Shown: positions 44,034 to 50,719 of the stretch, in pieces
How positions within the stretch are numbered: position 1 is the first letter of the stretch
Layout of the letters: every line of letters begins with the position of its first letter
Source: an uncultured bacterium
Lineage (GTDB): Bacteria > Bacillota > Clostridia > Christensenellales > HGM11417
Length of the DNA: 50,719 nucleotides
Reading direction: 5' to 3'
Assembly: GCA_905215695.1 (NCBI GenBank)
Contig: CAJMQN010000012.1
Coordinates: 1-50,719 of the forward strand
Translations under genes and position numbers: made by a program
The notes under the pieces: model-generated
What the model was told of the DNA's origin: nothing
Seen by the model: the letters and a program-made list of their open reading frames with translations, nothing else
Database searches by the model: none

Positions 44034-44054
44034 TTTCTCCTCCTTTTCAACAGT

Positions 44055-44942
44055 TTATTCCTTCACTCCGCCCATGGACAGGTTGGACATCATCCGGTCG
44101 TGCGCGAAGATAAAGACAATCAGAATCGGGATTACCAGAATAAAACAGCCGGCGAGCTGCATGGGCGTGTTATTGATTTTGGGGCGGTTCGCCATGCTGT
44201 ATTCGTACAATCCGTAGGCAAGCGTGGGATAGGACGGCATATAGGTCACGTTAACCGTGTAGTCGTTCCAGAACTCGATAAACCGAATGAGCACCACCGT
44301 CAGAAAGATATTGCGGATGAGCGGCAGAGCGATTCGGACGAGGACGACGAGATTTGACGCGCCGTCGATATACGCCGCCTCGGAATAGTCCTTGGGCATG
44401 CTCCGAAATGTCGCAAAAAATACCAGATAGTAGAGACCCAAAAAATTTGCCTTCAGAACCCACATGCCCACGATGCTGTCATAGAGTCCGAGCGCCTTGA
44501 TCATCTGAATTTCGGAGGGCAGACTGCCGACGATGGGCAGGGTCATGGTCAGAAGCACCGCGCCATAGACGATTTTGCTGAACTTAAAGTCAAACTTTGC
44601 CGTCGCATAGGCGGTGATACAGCAGGTGAGCGCGGCAAAGAACGCCGAACCGCCCGCGTACAGGAGGGAGTATAACAACAGCGTTTCGATATAGCAGTCG
44701 TATGAACTTCCGCCCTTGAATACGGGCACTTTGTACTCGTTCAAGGCGACAAGAAAGTTGTCGAAGTGCCAGGTTTTGGGCAGTCCGAGCGGATTGCCGA
44801 GGTAGTCTATGTTCGATTTTGTCGCCGTCCACAGCCCCCACACCGTGGGAAAGAGCAGGGACAGCACGTACAGCGAGAGCAGTATCAGCGTGACAATCGC
44901 ATACGGATTGCGGAGAAATGATTTTTGCGAATTCTTTTTCAC
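44055..44942 (-). CDS. Carbohydrate ABC transporter permease (MalG/AraQ type)
   Basis: This 295-aa permease has a charged N-terminus, six predicted helices and the EAA loop YSEAAYIDGASNLVVLVRIALPLI, typical of the MalG side of CUT1 importers. It pairs with the permease 3 bp upstream and the binding protein at 45858. No ATPase gene follows, so a shared MsmX-type ATPase is expected. Confidence 0.92.
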   Translation of the reverse strand: MKKNSQKSFLRNPYAIVTLILLSLYVLSLLFPTVWGLWTATKSNIDYLGNPLGLPKTWHFDNFLVALNEYKVPVFKGGSSYDCYIETLLLYSLLYAGGSAFFAALTCCITAYATAKFDFKFSKIVYGAVLLTMTLPIVGSLPSEIQMIKALGLYDSIVGMWVLKANFLGLYYLVFFATFRSMPKDYSEAAYIDGASNLVVLVRIALPLIRNIFLTVVLIRFIEFWNDYTVNVTYMPSYPTLAYGLYEYSMANRPKINNTPMQLAGCFILVIPILIVFIFAHDRMMSNLSMGGVKE

Positions 44943-44945
44943 AGT

Positions 44946-45854
44946 TCACCTCTCCGTGGACGGACCGAATTTTTCGCACGCCCATTTCACCGTATAGACC
45001 ACAGGCATCACCGCAAGCGAAAGAAGGATTCCGAACGCGGCGAGTTGGGGATAGCTTGCATAACCGTTTACCTTGACGGACTCTTTGTACAGGTAGTAGC
45101 CGATGGTATAGACCGACTCCTCCGCGCCCGCGCCGTAGAAGGCGTACACATTCCATTGATTCACGAACATGCCCCCGACATTCACCACCAAAAAGGTCGA
45201 GAACGTGCCCCATACAAGGGGAAACACGATGCGGAAAAATTCCACGCCGTAGGACGCGCCGTCCAGTTTTGCCGCCTCGAACACGGAAGAAGAGATATTT
45301 TCCATCGCGCCCACATACATGAGAATCCCCGTTCCGAAACTCACCCACACGTTGTAAAAGATGATAGAACCGAAGGTGGTGTCGGGGTTCGCAAGAAGTC
45401 CGGGCGTCTCGATGCCGACCGCCTTCAAAATTGTGGGAAGCGCGCCGTCCGCAAACTGCTTGAACATGACTACGAGAGAAATGGCGGGAATGATACTCGG
45501 CACGAAGAGCATAATCTTGAAGAATTTCCGTCCCGCCGCCCCCTTGAAGATGTAGTAGGAAAAGAACAGTCCGAGGGTCAGTCCGCACGCCGTGCCCACG
45601 AGAAAGGCGAGCAGGGAATTTTTGAGTGCGACTCCGTACATGGTCTTGGTGCCAAAGAGCGTGAACAGGTCGCGGAAGTTTGCGAATCCGACCCAACTAT
45701 ACCGATCGACCGCTTCGTAGGACTTGAACGCCAACAGAATCGAATTGAAATTCACCCCGATATAGAACACGCAGAACTGCGCGACGGGAAACGCAAGCAA
45801 CAGGCAGTAGAACAGCAAGTCCTTGCGCTTTCTGTGAAAAGATTTTCCTCTCAT
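44946..45854 (-). CDS. Sugar ABC transporter permease (MalF/UgpA type)
   Basis: This 302-aa permease carries the EAA-like loop VFEAAKLDGASYGVEFFRIVFPLV and SIIPAISLVVMFKQFADG, typical of MalF/UgpA subunits. It starts 3 bp after the binding-protein stop. Together with the next gene it makes the membrane pore of the second importer. Confidence 0.92.
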   Translation of the reverse strand: MRGKSFHRKRKDLLFYCLLLAFPVAQFCVFYIGVNFNSILLAFKSYEAVDRYSWVGFANFRDLFTLFGTKTMYGVALKNSLLAFLVGTACGLTLGLFFSYYIFKGAAGRKFFKIMLFVPSIIPAISLVVMFKQFADGALPTILKAVGIETPGLLANPDTTFGSIIFYNVWVSFGTGILMYVGAMENISSSVFEAAKLDGASYGVEFFRIVFPLVWGTFSTFLVVNVGGMFVNQWNVYAFYGAGAEESVYTIGYYLYKESVKVNGYASYPQLAAFGILLSLAVMPVVYTVKWACEKFGPSTER

Positions 45855-45857
45855 GGC

Positions 45858-47543
45858 TCAAATATTTTTAAAGGTAGCCGCCCAGGTCGCAGGCGTCCAA
45901 TAGGTACTCAAACCCGTAAAATAGTCCTTTGCGGAGATCTTTCCGTTGATCATCGCCGTGCTCGGATAGGTATAGGTCGTACCGCCGACGTTGGACTGCC
46001 ACAGAAGGGGCGCGTACCAAATCTCGGTATTGTAGTTGCGGTTGATTTTGGCGGCACTTTCCATGGAAACCTTCTGCGCGCTTCCGTGCAAATCGTAACA
46101 AATCTTCCCGTGCGAGCTGAGTTTTTCGTAGTCCTCCCCCATCGAATAGGTCACGGGACGGCAGACGTTTGTTGTGAGCGTGTAGGTGCGGAGCGCTGGC
46201 TCTGTGTAGCAGTACTGCAAAAACGCTTTCGCAAGGTCAACCTTCCCATCGGCAATGTGCGAATTGATGAACCCGATGTGTCCCTGATAGGTTAAAAGCG
46301 TCATCTCGCCGAGTTTTTCCGCGGAAGATTTGGGCAGGGGCATCATACCGAACTTGCGGTTCTGCATGGACGCTTCCGCGCCCTTTTCGGCTTCCCAATC
46401 CGCGAACACGCCCTTCGCCTCGCTCTGCCACCAGTTCCCGTCCACCAGCATCGCCGCACGGGTCATGTTCGAGTTGTATTTTGCGGAAACAAATACGCCC
46501 TCCGCGTCCTGATGGTTGAACGCGCTGCTCGTGCCGTTGGACACGTTGTAATACTCGTTGTCAATGATGCCCTCGAGAAATTTGAGGGCGTTATATTTGC
46601 CGCTCTGCTTGTAGAGTTCGTACCCGTTCGCCGCGGTCACAGGGACGTCCGCGCCGTATTTGGGCGTGCCGTCCGCGTTAAATCCGACGATGGGACTCTT
46701 CATTGTTCCGTTGTAGTCATAATTGAGGTACATCTGTTCCGCGCCCATGTCGTCGGCTTCCATCGAGAGCAGGAGAAAGCTGACCATCTCCTGCAACGCG
46801 CCCGCCCACATCAAGGGAATCATGCCGAGCTCGTTTTTTATCTTGGCGCACAGCGTATAGAACTGCTCATAGGTCTGCGGCAGTCCGTTATCCCACGCCG
46901 TGTCAGGGTCTCCGTCCGGTCCGCTGCTACGGGTATCCGAGGGACTGCTCACGAAACTGCCGTCCGGCTTGAAGTACAGGTTGTTTTCCTCGAACAGTTC
47001 GATGTCATAGGCGATGCCCATGTACGCCTCCACCGTGGGCAGGGCGTAATAGGTATCGTCGACTGCGCTGTAGTAGTCGCGTTGCGACTGACTCATCTTG
47101 GATTCAATGGTTGCGGTCTCGCCCCCTTCCACAGTGGTCTTTCTCACAAAATCATAGTTGAGCGGTTGTGTCACCACGTCGTCAATGTTCAGAAAGTCTC
47201 CCTTCTCCGCCGCGGCGAGGGTCGCCGCACCCTCGGCAAAGATGACTTCCTGTGTCATGTTCACCGTGCCCTCCGTTCCGAAGGTGCTCGTAAAGGCGCG
47301 GGACTCGGAGATTCGGAGCTGAACGCCCGTCTTGCCGGGCTCAAAGGAGACGTCCGCATATTTTTCCTCAAAATCTTTCTTGAGCGCATATACCCAGTCC
47401 GAACCCAGCCCGCCCTCGAATACGCCGATATAGAGTTGCGTCTTGTCCTTCTGCTCCGCCTCGCCGCCCGGCTCTCTCGAACACCCCGCGGCAAACACCA
47501 GGAGCGCGCCCAATGCTACAGCAACGATTTTTTTGAATTTCAT
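45858..47543 (-). CDS. Sugar-binding lipoprotein, solute-binding family 1
   Basis: The 561-aa precursor has lipobox VFAAGC (Cys21). A family 1 extracellular solute-binding fold follows (LYIGVFEGGLGSDWVYALKKDFEEKY, YYALPTVEAYMGIAYDIELFEE, AMLVDGNWW, KFGMMPLPK). At about 560 aa it is larger than monosaccharide binders, consistent with an oligosaccharide ligand. ATG 47543 follows GAGGAG. It feeds the two permeases directly downstream. Confidence 0.92.
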   Translation of the reverse strand: MKFKKIVAVALGALLVFAAGCSREPGGEAEQKDKTQLYIGVFEGGLGSDWVYALKKDFEEKYADVSFEPGKTGVQLRISESRAFTSTFGTEGTVNMTQEVIFAEGAATLAAAEKGDFLNIDDVVTQPLNYDFVRKTTVEGGETATIESKMSQSQRDYYSAVDDTYYALPTVEAYMGIAYDIELFEENNLYFKPDGSFVSSPSDTRSSGPDGDPDTAWDNGLPQTYEQFYTLCAKIKNELGMIPLMWAGALQEMVSFLLLSMEADDMGAEQMYLNYDYNGTMKSPIVGFNADGTPKYGADVPVTAANGYELYKQSGKYNALKFLEGIIDNEYYNVSNGTSSAFNHQDAEGVFVSAKYNSNMTRAAMLVDGNWWQSEAKGVFADWEAEKGAEASMQNRKFGMMPLPKSSAEKLGEMTLLTYQGHIGFINSHIADGKVDLAKAFLQYCYTEPALRTYTLTTNVCRPVTYSMGEDYEKLSSHGKICYDLHGSAQKVSMESAAKINRNYNTEIWYAPLLWQSNVGGTTYTYPSTAMINGKISAKDYFTGLSTYWTPATWAATFKNI

Positions 47544-47570
47544 ATTTCTCCTCCCGAAAGATTACCAAAA

Positions 47571-48902
47571 TTACACTTCCACCAGCACGGCGTCTCCGTC
47601 GGCGATTTGGAAGGTCACTTCTCCGTTTTTGACCTCGAACTGTTTTTTCTCACCCTTGACCCAGGCGTTGACCGAGGATTTTCCGGAAATTTTCAGCGTC
47701 GCGGCGGCGGAGTCTCGGGGCGTGGGCGGCGTAATGAACAGATAGTTTTTGCCCGACCCCGTATGCTTGAAACACCCCGCAACGAAGGAGTCCCCGTCCA
47801 CCGACGTTACACTGCCGTAGCTCTCCAATTTTTCCTCGTACAGCCTGTAACGGCGGTTGCTCGATTGCTTGTTATAGATGATACCTTCGGCGTCGCAGTG
47901 CAGAAGAATTTCGCCGTACTTGTGGAACTCGAGGTCAACCTCTTTGACATATTCGTACCGTTCGGTCTTTTCTCCGTCCAGCCCGATCATGCCCTCGGTA
48001 AAGGTCTCGCTACCGCTTCCGGGCGAGAAATAGGTGAAGTATTGGATTCCCTTCGCGCCGAAAGCGAGGTTGATAAAGACATTCCAGCGAATGTCCTCGC
48101 GGTCGGGCGTGCGCTTCTGCAAAATCCCGTTCGCACCGATGCCGAGCGTCTGCACGTACGCCCAAAAGGGCACCTTCTTTTCAAGGGTTTTGGAACGAAT
48201 GAGGTCGAGTCCGTAGAAAAATCCGTCCATCTCACCGTGCGCTGCAGGGTCGTTCTCGTCAAATTCGAGAAGCGGATAGGTGTCGAAGGAGTACATCGAC
48301 GCATTCGTCAGTTCAAAATAGTCGTCGATATACTGTTCGTATGTACAGCCGAGATTTTCCACATTTGCGCCGAAATGGTTGATGCTCCAAAATTTGCCGA
48401 AGAGAGAATCATACGCCTTGGTAAATTCCGCGAGGTCCTCGAGCTGTCCCCGCCACGGTTCGTCGATGAAGAACTGACCGCCGTATGCGGGGTGTTCCAC
48501 ATACTTTTGCACCTGCGCCATCGATTCTTCGATAAGCAAGGGATTCTTTGTGGTGAAATAGGTTTCGATATTATCGAGTATGCTCTTGTCGTTGACAAGA
48601 AAACGCAGTCCCGCGACTTCGGAATAGTTCAGGCAGGTCATCACCTCTTCGTCGGTATCTTCGTACCAACGGAAACCGTTTACGAAGTTGATTCCCGCCT
48701 CGCTCATGTAGTCAAAGTACTTTTGTTCGCGGTGCGCGTCGTCAGGCGTGACATAGATTCCCACGGGAATCGCGTTCAATCCCATGACGTCGTATTTGTC
48801 CTTTGGCGACGAAGGCTTTTCTTCTCCCTCGCCGCATCCTCCGAAGGCGCACACACCCAGCATGATTCCCGCAAGCGCGGCGGCAAATTTTCCCCTTCTC
48901 AT
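47571..48902 (-). CDS. Surface lipoprotein with TIM-barrel glycosidase-like domain
   Basis: The 443-aa precursor has lipobox CAFGGC. Residues ~45-330 resemble a GH-A type barrel: VGIYVTPDDAHREQKYFDYMSEAGINFVNGF at the first strand, YGGQFFIDEPWRG with a plausible catalytic Glu, and SFDTYPLL, WAYVQTLG and KGIQYFTYFSPG at later strands. A small beta domain ends the protein. I cannot name the GH family. As first gene of the operon with a sugar-binding protein and permeases, it probably trims glycans at the surface. ATG 48902 has GGGAGG 7 nt upstream. Confidence 0.72.
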   Translation of the reverse strand: MRRGKFAAALAGIMLGVCAFGGCGEGEEKPSSPKDKYDVMGLNAIPVGIYVTPDDAHREQKYFDYMSEAGINFVNGFRWYEDTDEEVMTCLNYSEVAGLRFLVNDKSILDNIETYFTTKNPLLIEESMAQVQKYVEHPAYGGQFFIDEPWRGQLEDLAEFTKAYDSLFGKFWSINHFGANVENLGCTYEQYIDDYFELTNASMYSFDTYPLLEFDENDPAAHGEMDGFFYGLDLIRSKTLEKKVPFWAYVQTLGIGANGILQKRTPDREDIRWNVFINLAFGAKGIQYFTYFSPGSGSETFTEGMIGLDGEKTERYEYVKEVDLEFHKYGEILLHCDAEGIIYNKQSSNRRYRLYEEKLESYGSVTSVDGDSFVAGCFKHTGSGKNYLFITPPTPRDSAAATLKISGKSSVNAWVKGEKKQFEVKNGEVTFQIADGDAVLVEV

Positions 48903-48943
48903 ACGATACCTCCCAAAGTGAATTGAACCGCGCGGCTTTTCAA

Positions 48944-49050
48944 AAAGGTACACCTTTCTGTATCGGATTTTGCCATTTAAAACATGCTTGTTTTCCAATG
49001 AAAACGGCATGTTTTTTTATTTTTTCCGACTTTTGCAAAGGTGTACTTTT
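48944..49050. promoter_or_regulatory. Inverted pair of AAAGGTGTAC-type sites in the operon leader
   Basis: AAAGGTACACCTTT (48944-48957), itself nearly palindromic, and AAAGGTGTACTTTT (49037-49050) in opposite orientation. They bracket the leader hairpin between the presumed promoter and the first gene of the second importer operon. Candidate operator pair for a looping repressor. Confidence 0.4.
48979..49015. terminator. Strong leader hairpin, terminator-like on the plus strand
   Basis: AAAACATGC/GCATGTTTT (48979-48987 with 49007-49015) continues as GTTTTC/GAAAAC with a CAAT loop. The longer T-run follows on the plus strand. On the minus strand it lies inside the 5' leader of the 47571-48902 gene and could attenuate it. 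Confidence 0.55.
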
Positions 49051-49088
49051 CCGAACGAAACAGAGTTTCCCGTCAAAGCCCACGTTCC

Positions 49089-49094
49089 ATTATA
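49089..49094 (-). promoter_or_regulatory. Probable -10 of the second importer operon
   Basis: TATAAT on the minus strand, 187 bp before the first start codon. The -35 (TTTTTC at 17 bp) is poor. Confidence 0.45.
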
Positions 49095-49226
49095 TCTTAA
49101 AACATTTTATGGAAAAATGAAAGGATAAATTGTTTCTATTTCTCATAATATTGTAGTCAAATCAAAATCAAATCTCCAAAAAAACAGAATGAAACTCCCG
49201 TGTTCCGCGTCTCCCCCGAAAAAAAG

Positions 49227-49269
49227 AAAAGCCCAAATCAAACGAACTTCTCGTTTGATTTGGGCTTTT
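49227..49269. terminator. Bidirectional terminator
   Basis: Perfect 19-bp stem (49227-49245 with 49251-49269, core GCCCAAATCAAACGA) with loop ACTTC and A/T tracts on both ends. Confidence 0.9.
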
Positions 49270-49310
49270 TGGCTTATAGTTACAAAATAGCTGTCACTCC
49301 CCAAACAAAA

Positions 49311-49340
49311 ACACGGTCTCCCCGACCGTGCCTTTTTTTC
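49311..49340. terminator. Terminator below the AT-rich block
   Basis: CACGGTC/GACCGTG stem (49312-49318 with 49324-49330) with loop TCCCC. A T-run follows on the plus strand and a shorter one on the minus strand. It closes the AT-rich minus-strand genes. Confidence 0.8.
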
Positions 49341-49366
49341 TGAAATGAATTACGCCACCGCTATTC

Positions 49367-49453
49367 TTATGTTTTGGCGGTCTTGGCGTACTTGATTTCA
49401 AGTCCGCCAAGTAGTAAAACCTTGTTGGCGTTCTTATCAATAAACTTATTCAT
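49367..49453 (-). CDS. 28-codon ORF next to the nucleotidyltransferase remnant
   Basis: The ORF encodes 28 residues with KVLLLGGLEIKYAKTAKT at its end. No clear ribosome site precedes ATG 49453. It is AT-rich like the pseudogene 15 bp upstream and ends just before a terminator, so it may be the tail of a lost gene or a small protein. No family recognised. Confidence 0.3.
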   Translation of the reverse strand: MNKFIDKNANKVLLLGGLEIKYAKTAKT

Positions 49454-49579
49454 TATTATCCGTGTAGACTACAATAAATCAATAAATATCTTGTTTAACT
49501 CCTCCCAACTTTGCTCGTGCTTGTCGGGAAGATTTTTTATCACCTCTTCCATTTGAGCGATATTTTTATCTATGTAATC

Positions 49580-50415
49580 GTTCACTTTGTCAAAGCGTTT
49601 CCCCTCTGTAATTTCCGGAGTATTCATTTTCAAATCAAGCAATTTTAATACGTCAGGTTTAACCTCTTCGTCCAAATGCTTATATAATACGTTTTTTGTA
49701 GAAATATACTTTCCCTTAAAATCCGTTCCACGAACGAAAGGTATGCCTGATTTTTGAAATTCGCTATACTTTGGATACTTTGCACTGTAATTTCCATCGG
49801 AAATATCCAAGCCACAATCTTTTAGCTGTTTTAATTCCCAATTATTTGGCAATTCTCGCAACGAATCGGTGGTTGATAAAAACAATTCCTTGTAAAGAGT
49901 CTGTATTTGGGCTTCTAAATTATCATTTATCTGCCTTTTAAGCTCAATTCTACGCTCGATTGTGTTGTATGCTTCTACAATTTTCTTTTGTTCGTCAATT
50001 TCAGGGACGGGAAGCTCTACATTGCACATTTCTTCCCAATCAAAGATTTCTCTTGCGCTACCGTGAGAGTGGAAACGAGCATATCTATCAAATTCGGGGC
50101 GTTTGAACCAAAGATTTAGATATTCCGGCAAAAGTTTTGTCGTGTCTATAATCTCAAAAACGGTATATGAGCTTGAAATTATGCACTCATCTTCTTGTAA
50201 CAACGCTATTGAAACTTTGTCACCGTTACGAGAAGTAACGGGGCCGTATGCAAATTGTCCTTTTCTTACTATTTTGTAAATGGACATATCCGTTCCAATC
50301 GTGTTGGCAATGGGTTCACTCTGTCAAAGCGTTTCCCCTCCGTAATTTCAGGCGTATTCATTTTCAAATCAAGCAATTTTAATACGTCAGGTTTAACCTC
50401 TTCGTCTAAATACTT
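49580..50415. repeat. 102-bp direct repeats flanking the HsdS fragment
   Basis: Bases 49580-49681 and 50314-50415 are the same nucleotidyltransferase segment, differing at 6 positions (about 94 percent identity). They bound the HsdS-derived 49682-50313. Confidence 0.9.
49682..50313 (-). pseudogene. Type I restriction specificity subunit (HsdS) fragment
   Basis: The middle of an HsdS gene is present. It contains the end of target-recognition domain 1 (ANTIGTDMSIYKIVRKGQFAYGPVTSRNGD ... DWEEMCNVELPVP), the central conserved helix (EIDEQKKIVEAYNTIERRIELKRQINDNLEAQIQTLYKELF) and the beginning of domain 2 (NWELKQLKDCGLDISDGNY ... GIPFVRGTDFKGKYI). Both gene ends are missing, replaced on each side by nucleotidyltransferase repeat sequence; the frame stays open across the left junction, so a chimeric 272-aa product from ATG 50287 is formally possible. 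No hsdM or hsdR is in the window. Confidence 0.85.
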
Positions 50416-50667
50416 GTCCATCAACGTTTTGAAAAGCATTGGCGGCGGCGTTCCTTCCGCAAGTATCCACTTACAAGCAAGTAATGGACGAAGCACATAA
50501 AATTACTTCTTTAATTTAACCGTCTCGCCTTTCAGATATTCTATGTAATTACTTTTTGCCGTACTTAAATAATGGTAAAGACCTGCTTTAGCAACAAAGT
50601 AATGGTCTATTATCGCAGAAATATTCTCCCATTCTTTTGTCGTTTTGTAAACAATTTGTCAACAGTC

Positions 50668-50691
50668 AAATGTCCACGTTCGTGGACATTT
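50668..50691. promoter_or_regulatory. Perfect palindrome, candidate operator
   Basis: AAATGTCCACG and CGTGGACATTT are separated by two bases, giving 11-bp arms. It lies just upstream of the nucleotidyltransferase remnant on the minus strand and is unlike the surrounding AT-rich sequence. The centre also reads as a seven-codon minus-strand ORF (MSTNVDI), likely coincidence. Confidence 0.5.
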
Positions 50692-50719
50692 TGAATCTTT
50701 TTAAATGGTTTTTTTCTTG

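Larger units (their letters stand above)
49469..50658 (-). pseudogene. RlaP/COG3541-like nucleotidyltransferase, broken and split by an HsdS fragment
   Basis: Read from the right, family-like sequence (WENISAIIDHYFVAKAGLYHYLSTAKSNYIEYLKG ... LKK) reaches an in-frame TAA at 50503-50505 where a Tyr codon is expected. It then continues FYVLRPLLACKWILAEGTPPPMLFKTLMDKYLDEE and KMNTPEITEGKRFD to 50314. After a 632-bp insertion of HsdS sequence the same C-terminal stretch resumes from LDEEVKPDV and runs to the natural end (SWEELNKIFIDLL). The N-terminal NTase motifs are absent; the frame is closed by TGA at 50659-50661. The gene is therefore truncated, nonsense-mutated and interrupted. Family assignment (PF10127) rests on motif memory. 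Confidence 0.7.

Noticed and set aside
46512..48926. Long plus-strand open frame (about 800 codons) opposite the binding-protein and lipoprotein genes
   Set aside because: It lies antisense to two well-supported genes with signal peptides and ribosome sites; its translation is Arg/Val/His-rich without any domain and has no ribosome site. It is a mirror of the codon bias.
49580..50415. Phase-variable hsdS shufflon
   Set aside because: The repeats are in direct orientation and belong to the nucleotidyltransferase, not to hsdS; no second recognition domain set or recombinase gene is present.
1..50719. CRISPR array, insertion sequence, integrase or prophage
   Set aside because: No regularly spaced repeats, transposase or integrase motifs were seen on either strand.

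Overview
The window looks like a chromosomal segment of an anaerobic, low-redundancy Firmicutes (Clostridia-like, probably an uncultured gut lineage). The grounds are strong GGAGG ribosome-binding sites, TTGACA/TATAAT promoters, lipoprotein signal peptides, Gram-positive style carbohydrate ABC importers without a local ATPase, AraC/ROK regulators, and a corrinoid methyltransferase operon with a RACo-type activator. Taxonomy is inferred from gene content only. Most of the window is moderately GC-rich; both ends (about 1-690 and 49370-50719) are clearly AT-rich and hold broken genes of the helicase/restriction-modification/nucleotidyltransferase type.

Layout. 1-770: 5'-incomplete, truncated UvrD-like helicase. 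757-3563 (minus): SLC13/ArsB-like permease, DUF421 membrane protein, EFR1-type flavodoxin-ferredoxin. 3639-18188 (minus): a long glycan-utilisation operon, read from 18188 downwards: a 1004-aa multi-module exoprotein, an LplA/LplB/LplC-type importer, two right-handed beta-helix proteins, an SGNH esterase lipoprotein, a GH78 enzyme and a metallophosphoesterase broken by deletion and frameshift. Divergent from it, 18488-20520 (plus) encode an AraC regulator and a ROK repressor overlapping by 4 bp. 20559-24181 (minus): ROK sugar kinase, GatZ/KbaZ-like protein and FucI/AraA-like isomerase, behind a promoter carrying perfect palindromes. 24388-26415: sialate O-acetylesterase-like enzyme. 26529-27675: pgsA and a divergent yjbQ. 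27756-29894: an unassigned 712-aa TIM-barrel-like protein.

29988-33151 is the most system-like part. It holds an RtcB RNA ligase, a small coiled-coil protein upstream in the same direction, and a divergent WYL-domain regulator with a ribbon-helix-helix-like N-terminus. A two-hairpin RNA ending in an intrinsic terminator sits immediately before the rtcB start codon, and a repeated C-rich box lies near both divergent promoters. I read this as a regulated RNA-repair module. 33145-38173 (minus) is a compact corrinoid methyl-transfer operon: UROD-family methyltransferase, corrinoid protein, RACo activator, DUF2284 protein and PocR-AraC regulator. 38290-39195 is an MFS transporter with an in-frame internal deletion. 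39340-48902 (minus) is a second glycan block: GH38 alpha-mannosidase under its own promoter, then an operon of a TIM-barrel lipoprotein, a sugar-binding protein, two permeases and an Ig-domain lipoprotein.

49367-50719: terminators, a 28-codon ORF and a nucleotidyltransferase (RlaP/COG3541-like) pseudogene. The pseudogene is split by a 632-bp HsdS fragment flanked by 102-bp, 94 percent identical direct repeats of nucleotidyltransferase sequence. The window therefore combines glycan import and degradation, C1 demethylation and RNA repair with several independent signs of gene erosion. No tRNA, rRNA, CRISPR array or transposase was seen.
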